Below the pieces are notes generated by a model. That model ran no database searches. It was not told where the DNA came from and saw nothing but the letters and a program-made list of their open reading frames with translations. A DNA stretch of 64,000 nt from Oegoconia quadripuncta (Eukaryota; Arthropoda; Insecta; Lepidoptera; Autostichidae). This document shows positions 20,279 through 32,122 of the stretch, one piece after another; position 1 is the first letter of the stretch; every line of letters begins with the position of its first letter. The DNA is taken from positions 14,815,771 through 14,879,770 of the forward strand of contig OX438743.1 in assembly GCA_949316235.1 (NCBI GenBank), read 5' to 3'. The position numbers and the translations under genes were made by a program.

Positions 20279-22446
20279 GTATTTATAAAACTAACAACAA
20301 TAATAGAAGAATAGACCTAAGAGGAGGCGTGCTGTGTTCTGTTGAAGCAATATTATTTTAATCTTATTTTAATATTAATTTCTCACGCAAATTGCAATGT
20401 TATAACCAATTATTTACACAAAACTCCACTCATGATGTAATCGTGGCTATACTTGATATGTGCCATAAACTATATTTTGACAGCAAGCCATTTTGTTTGT
20501 TAATTTAAACGATTAAACGTTCCTGAAACACTATTGTTTTTGTAAGATGGTAAGCCCATAGATTTTATATTACTCGTGTTTATGTCCCCAACACATGGGA
20601 GCAACGTCTGTTGACTCAAATCTCATTGAAGTCCTATCAGGCCTCGAAGCTTGATTAAGTTCATGCTATAGAGAATCTACAGGGCCATGACACGTTGATG
20701 AAGAAATGACCCAAATATCAATCGTCTTTGTTTAATACCTGTACATGTCTACATCAATACTAAAGTATATGCAGCTTGACTTGTCATCGGGATATCCAGT
20801 GTGAACCCGCCTCCATGCAACCTGTGCATTGTACCACGTCATTTGTAGCAGATGAAATGTAAATGCGCACTCGTTACGCGGCGCCCGCCTCTCGCTCCTT
20901 ATTCATGAGACTACAGCTATGCATAAGCGAGAGCGACAACGTAGCCTGGACCAGATAATAACCTGCGTACTCTGATTTCAATGAAACAAAGAGTACTTAA
21001 CACGTTCAAGGATACAATGCGCCTCTTGACGTAATGACAATAAAACTTATATTTAGTCTAGTGTTAAGGATATATTAACTACACGGGGGCTCGAGGTCAC
21101 CGGTTGTTGGCGCTGCCGAACGTGCGCACAGTGGCCCACCAAAACTCTCCGCTCATGCGCGGACTTCGCAGACTCAGCGCCTTGTTGGAGCGAGACCAGG
21201 AGCCTGATTCTCACATACTCGAGATTTCAATGTCGAACGACATCAATAGGTTTGTCACTTTTACACACGTATATAAGTGTGAAAGAAATAGACATGCCAA
21301 TGTCTATCGATAGACAAATGTCGAGTGTGCGAGAATAGGGGTCCAGGGGTGTGATGTGTTCGCTCGGAGTTGGCCGATTGCAGTGCTATGAGATTGATGG
21401 ATGATTGACTTAGATAAATAATTAAGAATAGCTATAAATTCTGGTAACTAATTTGTACTACCTAAGTAACCGTACAGTGCATTGGTAATTTTTCTGTAAT
21501 GCTGTATGTGAAAGACTGAATAAATAAATAAATTAATAAATAAATTGTGATATGTAATAAACGGTTATCAATAATTTTGAGTTAATATTTCAACCCACTG
21601 TCGGGTATAAAAACACGTATAACCCCTTTCGACAATATCGTCAAAGATTTTCTAGCTTCTCGCTTCTAACCTACACCATCCACGTAACAGAGGAACATGC
21701 GCATATTATCTTCAAATGTGTCAACGGCTCTCGCTCTAACTCGCTTACTACTATCGGTCTTTTGTGAGCTTTTTTGCTTTATTTATGTGGCACTTATGAA
21801 GCCTCGCCGTTTTTCACTCGTCGTCGCATGGGCTTTCGTATAATAAGGATGTTTCTAGTCTATTATTGCTATTGTCTTGTTTTTATGTAACTTTTGCATT
21901 TTCTTCACAATACGTTGACAATTTCGACTTTGGTATTTCGAAAAAGCAAATCTTCAACTGCTTTTTGTCTGTTGGTACGAGTATGTTTGCTTATTATTAC
22001 CCGACTGAAGAGAGAGTTATGTTTTTCGTGCGTATCCGGGTATATGCATGTGGGATTCTTTATTTCCCTCGTAGCATCCGAACGGCTGGATGCAGTTCGT
22101 CGTTACCAAACAGTTAACCACAGCGGTCGTGAGAGTCAAAATGAAAAAATAAAATTACTCTAGGACTACACTATGAAAGGGCTCATCATGAAGATTCTGA
22201 AAATGTTTATTACAAATGAGACATACCAATTAAGCAGCAGATGTGCTCATGTTAGTTGGGTTTTTACATAGTCGGGTTTTTTGATTTTTTAATAACGCGG
22301 TTACTTTATGCAACTGAGCAAGCCTTTCTTGTAGACTTTAGTTCTCTTAAGTTTCTCTACTTTGGGTTATCATTTAAATATATTATTCCAGAAGTTTCAT
22401 GCTTGTCCAATTTCTTTAGCTCACTTCCAGAAAGTGTGCTTGAAAC
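20279..22446. other. Unassigned interval
   Basis: Nothing firm was seen. A GC-richer patch at 21080-21250 holds a 69-codon frame starting on TTG (no ATG) with no recognised motif. The adjoining TCAATGTCGAACGACATCAA...GTGTGAAAGAAATAGACATG looks repeat-like, but no second copy is here. Confidence 0.35.
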
Positions 22447-22690
22447 ACCTGTTTATGGTGTAGTGGTTAGAAACTCGCTGCTATACCAAAAGGTCGCGGG
22501 TTCGAATCCCGCTAGGGGCATATGTTTGTATGATGAATACAGACATGTGTTCCCGAGTTATGGATGTTTTTCATTTATATATATATGTATTTATTTACAA
22601 AAAAAAATATGTAGTTTATCAACCATCTGGTATCTATAATACAAGCCTAGTGCTTAGTGTGGAACTAGATGGTGCTGTGTTATATGTGCA
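22447..22690 (+). mobile_element. tRNA-derived SINE, family S1
   Basis: TGGTGTAGTGGTTAG, GGTCGCGGGTTCGAATCCCG, AGGGGCATATGTTTG, the body and GATGGTGCTGTGT. It is a close relative of the 13.1-kb copy. A 127-codon frame runs through it and is not a gene. Confidence 0.85.
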
Positions 22691-22949
22691 AAATTATTAA
22701 AAATTATTATTATTAAAAAACACATTTAATATTAATTTTGCAGGTAATTCTACTCATACACTGAATGTAAACACAAATCAATAAAAAATATAATTTTCCC
22801 ATAACCAGCTGATCGACACGAGATCCTTAGTCGGGACTGTCTGGTACCTAACTACACCACCCGGCTGGGGTGCCGGCCGATTTGGGAGAGTTTATTTAAC
22901 TTTGTCCTTGAATTATACTTGAAATAATTTATATGGTAACTTATTATGA

Positions 22950-23330
22950 TTTAGTGCCGTGTGGTTTCGACACGTAAAAAGAATAAAACAACCCGTTTCT
23001 CCCTGTAGGTAAAAGGCGTCAAAGGGACTCCAAAATCCATCTAAGACTTGCACGGTTCAACGGCGATGGGCTCACCGTGGATGTTGTTTCAAGCATTAAG
23101 CTTTAACCCTCTTATTCATAAAAATTTACAAACGCTTTATAAGCCTATTTTAGTTAAATAATGTTTTGTCACTTTCTTTCATTACAACATTTCCGACAAA
23201 ACACACTATAACTAAAGCAGGCTTTTAAAAACGTTTGTAAATTTTTATGAATAAGACGGTTAATGTTTGCATATGTTTGGGATATCTCTGACCACCCCAT
23301 TTTGGATAAAGATAGTAACGTTATGTAAAC
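22950..23330 (+). repeat. Interspersed repeat family E, interrupted by a MITE
   Basis: TAGTGCCGTGTGGTTTCGACACG, CAAAGGGACT, CACCGTGGATGTTGTTTCAAGC and GGGATATCTCTGACCACCCC recur at 28180-28450, 38010-38145 and 43040-43470. The copy is split at 23107-23259 by a piggyBac-type MITE. The class is unknown. Confidence 0.6.
23107..23259. mobile_element. piggyBac-type MITE, 153 bp
   Basis: TTAA (23103-23106) and TTAA (23260-23263) flank the element. The termini CCCTCTTATTCATAAAAATT and, reversed, CCGTCTTATTCATAAAAATT continue as inverted repeats for nearly 40 bp. A TTAA duplication with CC-starting termini is the piggyBac hallmark. It has no coding capacity. Confidence 0.8.
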
Positions 23331-23339
23331 ATAATCTAT

Positions 23340-23650
23340 TGATGGTCATCATCAACAGCCTTACATCGTCCCCACTGTTGGGGCAAAGCCTGTTCAGAAT
23401 GCGGATTGGTGGATTTGTGTTAGACTAGCATCTACCTGACAGTTAGAGTTTTTAAACCCCCCCTGTAGGCTACCTACTTGGCTTAACGAGTGCCTTCAAT
23501 TGAAAACCAAGACCAACTCTTTAACATGCCCTCTGAAGCACGGAAACACTCTATTTAAAATGCACTAGTGGTCACCCATCCAAGCACTGACCGCGCCAAA
23601 TATTGCTTAACTTTACTAATCGAAAACGAATGCGCCACGAGTGCTTCGTA
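23340..23650 (-). repeat. Two adjacent repeat fragments (TCGTCCCCACTGTTGGG type and family F)
   Basis: 23360-23450 holds CCTTACATCGTCCCCACTGTTGGG, a frequent lepidopteran repeat. 23450-23650 is family F reversed (TTCAATTGAAAACC, GAAGCACGGAAACAC, GACCGCGCCAAATATTG, GAATGCGCCACGAG), matching 13340-13680. Confidence 0.5.
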
Positions 23651-25605
23651 ATCCATTATTAGTCCCTATTTTTATTTATTATTATTATGATGAGGATGTA
23701 CAAGTAGCTATATAAATTTTCCATGTTTCAAATTTAAACCAAAAAATAAACATAATATATACGTCAAATCATTTCATTCATATTTTAAACCATCACAAAA
23801 TGACATAGCTTTAACGAAGGCGAGTGAAACGTCTTCAGAGAAATTATTCAACAAAAGTGCCAAGGGGTCCGATTCTGCGCTCAAAATTTATGTGTTCCAT
23901 ACAGCCAAGCGATGCATCTCCTTTCCGTGTCACCCGGCCGGGGCCCAATTAAGTTCGACTCACGACCTCCAGTTGGAGCCATTAAATTTGCGAATTGACT
24001 AAATAACGCCGCCAATAGCGGAGATATAGTTGGAAAATGGATAGGTTATACAAAAACGAGGAAATTAAACTTTAATAAATTTGGCCAACAAACGAATGAA
24101 GTAATGGGTAATTACAAAAATCAAGGCAAGATATTATTGCAGTGAAATCACCTCTAAAGACCCCATTCTAAAAGACATCCCCAGTTCCAACTAATATTAA
24201 AAATGCGAAAGTTTGTGTACATAAAATGGCTGGACTGATTTGGTTAAAATTTTGAAAGCTTCAGCCGTACAGTCTCAAACAAGGAAACTTTTGCAGGCCT
24301 AAAAGAACGAAAGAAATTGTTTATTCGCCACTTCGACACATATATAATATTTGTTAGGCAAATAAAATAACAAAACACCCAGGTAAGTGTCGCAGCAGCG
24401 AAAGGGAAACGACTCAGCTATATGCTGATTATAAGAGCTCAGCGCTGGTTTACTATCGCACCCAGAGCAGACAAGTTACCGTCTTACCGACAGCCTGCAT
24501 AATACAAATTAAGTTTCCTAAGCAAACCATTAATGTTTTTCGATAGTATTTAATCATATTGTTGAACTCAGTAATTGCCTTAACAAAATTAGAAATTATC
24601 CAAAATCGTTCAAGCTTTCATGAGAAAATTTAATTTGTATTATGCAGGCCTGTAAAGGTTTTTCGCCTTCAGATTGTACCATTGACCCTTATTGAAGTGC
24701 GTAAACCTCACATTACTGTTGGCGCTGCCTTCATGGCCTCTAGTTCCAGTAAGGACTTCGTGCGAGAGAAAGCGGAAAGCGGGTCGCACCTAGATCACCG
24801 CTATTAGATAGTCATGCATGTTGGATGAGGTAATTAATTGTGACAGACCATTCTACTGGCGCTAGAATATGCTGGTTCAATGTAGCCAGAGAAACAAATG
24901 AAGGATGCAGAGATACTTAGAATAACAACACATGATTCACAATAAGCGAAATACTACTTCTAAGACTTCTTTATTTTCATGTCAATTTAAAATACCAGAG
25001 AGTTATCCTCATACATGAGCCTCATTACGTCGCGGCAATTTGAAAAGCAAATTTTTCTCTCAGAAATTATGAAATAACGAGAGAAATATTCGTATTCTAA
25101 AAGTCTCGCTGTGTGTTGAGACCGTATGTATACCGCAACCTCGGTTATAACAGATAATCGACTTCTGTTTTCTATAAATCAATAAACAAAATTGACTTTT
25201 GACATTGTTTTCTGTGTTCAGGTAGGATTAACCCCCAACACACTGGACACTAAAACTACCAACGGTTTACATAGTTACAAATACATTAGCCTTATCTGAG
25301 TTCCCAGACACTCAGCGTATAAACTCCTAATGAAAGCAGCACATTCGTACCGTCTGACAGTATGGCATTACACAATTTGCGTAATTGTACCTTTCATAAT
25401 AAGAACGATATTCAACGGGAGTGAATAGTGGGAATGTAAATTTAAGGTTGGGGTGATGTGAGCGATCAGTAACACATAAAACATATGTTTTAACTGCCAT
25501 GTCTCGGTCCGATTGGTAGGAATGTTATACATTTTTCTTTCGCAATTAAATGGCGTTTACAATTATTTCTAAACGACGTAAAGTCTTGTCGTAAAAACAT
25601 TAATA
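23651..25605. other. Mostly unassigned interval
   Basis: It contains only a decayed 5' piece of the Helitron-like family at 24189-24280 (CTAATATTAAAAATGCGAAAGTTTG...). No gene was recognised. Confidence 0.4.
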
Positions 25606-26021
25606 TTGGGTCTGTACCTATGAAATTGGAGTTTTTTTTCTTCGTTAACCATATGTACCAATTCCTGCGATTTTCAAAGCTATATCCAAATTTGTTTTTC
25701 ATTTGGAAAATGGAATATTATTTCAAGGTTTCACGTGAAATATTTTTTAATTTCTGGGCTAAATCACATAAAAAAAATTTTAACAGAGTTCTTTTCATGT
25801 GCTTCCCATAATCATTTCTTAGATTCGCAGAAACTTTTATAAAGCCGTTACTTTTAAAAATTTACGCTGCCTATACTTAACTTAATGTTATCCGATAATA
25901 CACACAAAGTTAAGATAAATTTGGATTTGCCGTTCCTAAAAAAAAATCAACAATGTTTATGGAGACAACAGTCTTAATGAAATTCTTCATACAAAACGCC
26001 AATTTCATACGTAATGACCAA
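25606..26021. mobile_element. mariner-type MITE (copy 1)
   Basis: The termini TTGGGTCTGTACCTATGAAA and, reversed, TTGGTCATTACGTATGAAAT are inverted repeats. A TA precedes the left end. The copy at 52773-53194 is nearly identical and has clean TA flanks. TIRs of the form TTRGGTC...TATGAAATT with TA targets fit the mariner superfamily. The 63-70 codon frames inside are not genes. Confidence 0.7.
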
Positions 26022-28179
26022 TCGCAACCAAATACGTACAGTCAAAAAGATATAGGTGGTTCCGCCTATCGTCAATCCCATCATCTAAATATTTATCATT
26101 GATATTGAAAAACCTTAACCACACTTTCTTATTCTTCTCCTTCTTTGCCGCATGTAAGGAAACTCTTGCCTATTACATCAATATTTCAAGAAAATGCATA
26201 CAAAGGGAGTAAAATGAGTTTAATGTGAAAGTTCAACGTCTATTGTCGGAACAAGACCGGTAGCATTGAGGAGAGTCCTTTGTAAAGCCGAACAAAAACC
26301 CAAGAACAATGTTCCTCCCAGATTGATTGATTAATTAACTCAGTGCGAGTAGCTCCTTGTAAGGTAATGTTAGATTTTAATGATTTCATATTGTGGGTAT
26401 TGTAAGCTACGAGCTAATTGTATTCCGTTCAATTTTCATATGGAATACTGAAACGGCTATTATTAATAAATATAAACGTTTATTGATTACAATCACCCAC
26501 CTCGTTGAATCATATATAATCCGAAATATTTCTTTCAACAAACATACAAATCAAAATTTATATTTAAAAAAGACTTAGATCATTCTTTAACTTCGGTCTT
26601 CGAAATTACTTAGTTTAGCTGAGTTGCTCTGAAAAGTTTTGTAACTGTTATCTGAAGCGGCCTTGTATCTGAATTGTGAATTAACTTATCAATATCCTAT
26701 CGCAAAGATTTTTATCACATCAGTGATTTCTAAATAATTACGTGAGGCGCATTCACTGCTGGATATAGTGGGCTACAGTTTAGGCTTTAATTTCTTTCTT
26801 CTCCATAACCAGAATAGAAAGAAGAAGTGTGGAAAGGACTTCACGCGGCAACATCATAGATCTTAAATATAAGAGAGAGAACCAAAATGGCATAGGAAGA
26901 GAGGTATTTCAAAGGAAAATAATATTGATCTTCAGTAAGTAATCATTTATATTCTATATTTACAAATATACATTTTGAATTTGTATTGTAGCAGTCCTTT
27001 GTAATCAGTCGCAAACTTTAGAGCTTGTACTCTACAATCCCGCAGGATGTGACTTGCGACTACTATAGTGGCTGGAAGTTGTCAACCTTCTAAGCGAGAC
27101 GTTTAATGGTTAATTGGTGTGAATCACTCTAAAATGTGTTATTTAAAATCGGCACAACAAATTCCACCAAACAACAATAGATTAAATCAGAAAAAAATTA
27201 CAAAACATTTTCTCTTTTATCTAAAAAAACTCTATACTTCACCGCTTGTTTCAGTGACAAACGTTTCTAAAAATTAATTACCCCTAACAGTTGAGGCGAT
27301 GCGTCCATTTGTTCAAAATCCTCCTCCAACGACTTCAGATATTTTAATTCATTCCATCAAAGATCCTCGCACGTTATAAATAAAGCTGTGGACAGACTGT
27401 CGCATCGATTCAGCCGGCAATATTTCAGAGCCAGCGAACGCAACCGGCTCTTTGATGATGCTGCTTATATGAATATCGCTGGCTCGGTGCTTTGACAGCG
27501 AGCGCGGGAGCATCCGAATGGAATGTTAGAAATGTATTCTAAACTGATTTACTGATTTACCTGTTTATTTTAGCCTTTAATTTTAATAGGATTGTTGCTT
27601 CATGCTTTCATTTCAAAGTTTAAAGACCTTGTAACTAAATTACGTATCAAATCGAATTATTTATCGCTTCACTTTAAGATGTGTTCCTATGTTCCACTCG
27701 TAATAATATCTCGTCTTCCTTTCCTCTCTTTAAACTATATTCATTTTCTTAATGCAAACTCATAAATCAATCACAATTTAAGGAGGATAGCAGATATTTT
27801 ATGAGACTCCCTTCCTACTTTGTCTCAATGTAATCACAGTAGCATACTTTAACCAACAAAAAGTGGATTCAAGCAAAAGAAAAACGAGTAAATTGTCCCC
27901 CGGTAACAAGACCTCAAGCTGGTTATGCGGTGGAGACAGATAATGTACTCTGACCACAAGATGATGGGTACAGAGTAAAGGAAACAATATCATTATCAAA
28001 ATAATACACTTGCTTCTAGAATAAGACAGTTAAGTTTAGAACTTTGACGAGTGTCTTCTAAATATGTTTATTCTTAATTCTATACTAATTGGTATATGTA
28101 TTCATACCAAGATTACAAGTAAATCCCATACGCCGTAACTTTAGGCGCCGTTCAGAGTGTCACTGTCTGCATATTTTAT
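26022..28179. other. Unassigned interval
   Basis: No repeat ends, RNA gene or conserved frame was recognised. Short frames of 60-66 codons are attributed to chance. Confidence 0.4.
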
Positions 28180-28450
28180 ATAGGAAAAAGTTTCGACACG
28201 TAAAAAGAACCAACCAACCGTCTCTTCCCGTGGGGTATCGTATAAGGCAACTATGGGACTTTCCACCAAAAGATATCTATATAGATATACACGTTTCAAC
28301 GGTGACGAACTGACAGACGGACGGACGTGTCACGAGTGTATTCGAAAAGGTGAACCGTGGATATTGCTTCAAGTAAACTTTTAATATTTGGAATACGCAA
28401 ACATAATACATTTGGGATACCTCTGACCACCCCATTTGGGATAATGGTCA
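28180..28450 (+). repeat. Interspersed repeat family E
   Basis: GTTTCGACACGTAAAAAGAACCAACC, CTCTTCCCGTGG, GGATATTGCTTCAAG and GGGATACCTCTGACCACCCC. It aligns with 22950-23330 without the MITE, so it serves as the empty-site reference for that insertion. Confidence 0.55.
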
Positions 28451-28854
28451 TAATGTTATGTATGTATGTATAACTCAATTGCGGAATAGGTCTATCGAAT
28501 TTCAAAATATATTTATAAACGAAATCAATTCTATACAGACGGTCTACTTCATTGATTGGGCATCAAGCTATGCACCTTACCTGATGCCATAAGAGTAACG
28601 AGCCTCTAAAGCAATTAAGTATCTAATTTATGTAACTAATTTAAGTACGTTTTCTAATTATCTATTAGTTTCAAGTTGAATTATTTTATTGCTGCAGCGG
28701 TAAAAGGGCAGACTTCCAGAGATCTTGACAAGTAATAGACGTCACTAATGTTAAATGAGCACACGTTGCATTGCAACGTAATTTTTACCAGACTACACCA
28801 GGAAGGAGCGTAAACTTTTCGGGTACGTAAATATGTATGTATATTTTGACTGTG

Positions 28855-28942
28855 CAAACAACTTGACCGTTTTTGAAGTGCGCAAGTTGTAGTTAGATTC
28901 GCCTTGGTCCCCAGAGCTGGTGTCATGATACATTTTTTAGTT
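28855..28942 (+). repeat. Interspersed repeat fragment
   Basis: AACTTGACCGTTTTTGAAGTGCGC...GTCCCCAGAGCTGGTGTCATG matches 49975-50110. The class is unknown. Confidence 0.4.
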
Positions 28943-28944
28943 TG

Positions 28945-29265
28945 ACGACCTGTTTGGTGTAGTGGTTAGAAACTCTGACCACTATACCAAAAGGTCGCGG
29001 GTTCGAATCCCGCTAGGGGCATATGTATGATGAATACAGAGTTATGGACGTTTTCATTTATAAAAGAAAGAAAGAAAAACATTTATTCAGCTTACAATGG
29101 GCATGTAATTGATTAATTACATTACATAATATGTATTTATTTACAAAAAAAAAGGAAAGGTATCTATGTAGTATAACAACCATCTGGTATCCACAACACA
29201 AGCCTATAGTTGCTTAAAATGGAATTAGATGACATTGTGTGCATGTCCAAGGATATTTAGTTATT
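28945..29265 (+). mobile_element. tRNA-derived SINE, family S1, with internal insertion
   Basis: The head GACGACCTGTTTGGTGTAGTGGTTAG, box B and body are as in the other S1 copies. About 70 bp at 29063-29132 (AAAGAAAGAAAGAAAAACATTTATTCAGC...) interrupt the (TTTATATAAGTATTTATT) part, so this is a nested insertion of another short repeat. Confidence 0.8.
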
Positions 29266-31819
29266 ATTTATTTTGTGCCAAAAAAATCCAATCTAAATAC
29301 TTAAAATTTTCATTACTTCTATGCTACACTAGCACAGAATGCAAGATATTTATTATATCAAATACATAATGTGCATAGATGAGTATACAAACCAATGTTC
29401 GAAGTATAATATTTCAAAATTAATAAACAATTAATTTAATATTGTCTTTATTATCAAATATAGTGTAGCAGTCTTGTGACCTTTCAAGCGAACGTTTTCA
29501 TCATCATCATCTTCGCCCTGGTCCCAATTTATTTATTTCAAACGAACATTTTGAGCTTCGAAAATACGGATAATACAGTGTTCTGTTGAACATCCAACAT
29601 TTCGCAAACATTTAGCATCATCCATATTATGTAAGAACGTTATATTAATATCGAATACGATTAATATCGCCATAATTTAAATTTATTACCCATAGACATG
29701 GTTATGCATTATACAATGCAATTACAAGATAATAATTACCATTGAATTATTCATTTGCATTCTTAATATTTTGAACTTGTCCACGCCGATGTGAATGTGT
29801 AATGGCTGCAAGACAGTTAATCAATCATCTAAAGTATCCGCAGTTTAATTTTGGTAGTTATGAAAATGATCTGACGTTAAATAAACTATTACACGATTGG
29901 CTCACATTAAGTACAGTTAACAGTGCTAATTATAGGCATCTCTGAAGCTATTACTCATAATATTTATTTGCTGAATTAAAGTTCATAAAAATTAAAATTA
30001 ATTGTGCCGTGTTACGTTGTAAAAGTGAGATGAAATTTACTGATAGCGTCATTCACATCGTCAACAGTATTCAATTTTGTTTAGTTTAGGCAACTTTTCG
30101 AATTTTGCTAGCGTCAATATGGATTGAGGGTAATGGTTCTAGATAACCAGGACCGATCATTGTGAAGATCTTTTTTTTTATATATGAGAGGGCGGCAAAC
30201 GAGCTTTTTGGGGGTAGTGAACGAGAAAACTTGGTTAATTGTTCTGATAATGTTTGTGAAAATAAATTAGACTGACTGACTGGATCTGCAATACTATGAT
30301 GGAGCTGGGGCTTTGTAATGCTGATGTTGTGACATTGTTAAATTTCCCTTACACTTGCTTAGAACAAAGATTTTACCAAAAGAACAACTGCCAACGCAAA
30401 ACTTGCGTTGTGTTGTCTTCTATTTTAGACAGCACAACTTTATATCAAATTTCTATTATCAGCTTTACTTCTTCTACTTAGCGAGTCGATGACAAAACAT
30501 GAAATTCATGAGGACCGGAATGCAGGTTAGTGTTGGGGCATTATTAAATGTCGATATTTTATCATTGAAAATGAATTTTCCATCTCTGCTAGTAATATAA
30601 TTTTCTCAAAATAGAGATGGTTAAAGTGTCGAAATACGTGAAATTGAAAAGCTACATTATGGTTTAAAAACATTTTGGAATACTTCAACCAAAAACTTTA
30701 TCGTAAATCTCATTAACCCCCAAAATCGGTCGACTTCTTGGAATTCTTTAAATGTTACATTTTATAATTCTCTAGATATTTCCCAGCATAGTTTTTCAAA
30801 TTAGACATTTATAAAAATTGAGATATAAAGCTTCAAAGTGCCGCACATGAATTGGCAATGGACACAACCTGCCTTTATTCCGGAAACACTTTAATACGTT
30901 TTGAGAACGGCTAATCATCAGAAATGAAAATTTTAAACGTCCATATCTTAAAAACTTCTAACCCTGGAATAGTCGCGTCTTTATCACAATGAATGATGTC
31001 GGTGAGTTCTTCATATCGGATGTCAGTTGTCAACATTTAAAATGGCCAGCAGATTTCTAAAACTATTGAATTTCTTTACCGGAATTAAAGATTTCGATGA
31101 GATCTTCACTTCAAGACAGAGCTGACAGAATACTCATTAACTAATTTCTTTTGTTTAAGTTCTGTAGCATAGGTACCTATAAGACCCAAGTACGTTTTCA
31201 AGGACCTCTGATGGGTTGTGTAGTAATGGAGGATGTGTGCAAGACGTGTGAATGTTTTGAACTTTAAGGTGTGTCACAACTTCATATTTTACCTAAACTA
31301 GATGCTATAAAAATGCTTATTATTTTCATAATAAATTACAATATCGAAATTTGGTTACTGATTCAAAAATATTCCTGTAAAGCATACATAATCGTTTTAA
31401 ACTCGTATATAGGAGTAATAGGTTCCCACCAAAGTAGAATAAGAGCAACTCGTCTCTTCGCGTGGATGTTATAAAAAGCCACTAAAGGATCGTGAGATCA
31501 ACAGTATAGATCAGTAATGAGTGGCAGCATTAATGGTGTGGAGTTGCTAAAAAACTTTATTATTAGGGCGATTACGCCGTTCTTCTTAGCGTACCGATTG
31601 CAAAGACATCACATGTAAATTTTTTAGAACCTCTGTGATAATTTGCTGGCTGTTTAAAAGTATAGTGTCATGTGTGTCAAGTTATAGTAAACTTTTGTTT
31701 ACTGTCATCAAAATAAACATTCCCCGTTCCACGTCTACCACAACCTGTACGCATTTTGTTGCTATCCTAGAAATTCGACCTTTACAATGAGGTCTTGATT
31801 TGAGGTTTATACATCTACT
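29266..31819. other. Unassigned interval upstream of the intact LINE
   Basis: Only fragments were seen: about 30170-30210 (ATATGAGAGGGCGGCAAACGAGC) and about 31430-31500 (family E-like GAATAAGAGCAACTCGTCTCTTCG). No host gene was recognised. Confidence 0.4.
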
Positions 31820-31833
31820 TATGTAGTTTCCTT
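31820..31833. repeat. Target-site duplication, left copy (14 bp)
   Basis: TATGTAGTTTCCTT is repeated exactly at 37168-37181, immediately after the LINE tail. Both copies lie outside the element's ORFs and define its ends. Confidence 0.9.
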
Positions 31834-31939
31834 GGGATACGAAGATGATCTACCTCCACGTGTTGCCTTGGAGGTTTTCAGTCAAGGTGGGATCTCTAGA
31901 CCCCTCTTGAACGGAAACCCTGGGCCGGTGTATCCTGGG

Positions 31940-31987
31940 CAACGACTAGTAAATCTCTGGCAACGTCCGGATTCTTGCTAGTCGTTG
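31940..31987 (+). other. Hairpin in the LINE 5' leader
   Basis: CAACGACTAG (31940-31949) pairs perfectly with CTAGTCGTTG (31978-31987) across a 28-nt loop, about 135 nt before the ORF1 ATG. It could be an RNA structure in the leader or part of the internal promoter; neither is shown by sequence alone. Confidence 0.6.
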
Positions 31988-32122
31988 GCGAAAAGGTCAT
32001 CCCCAATCCAAGGTGTCAAACGTACCGTGCCGAGGGATGCGTGGCTGGGGGGTAGCTCAGTCTTTAACGGTGTCTCTCCGAAACCAGGGCGAATCGGAGA
32101 TGTATTTAGCCCTTCGGGCGGC

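Noticed and set aside
21104..21313. 69-codon coding exon in a GC-richer patch
   Set aside because: No ATG start, no motif, and adjoining sequence looks repeat-like; left as unassigned.
22256..22639. 127-codon plus-strand frame
   Set aside because: Its second half is translated S1 SINE and it begins on TTG.
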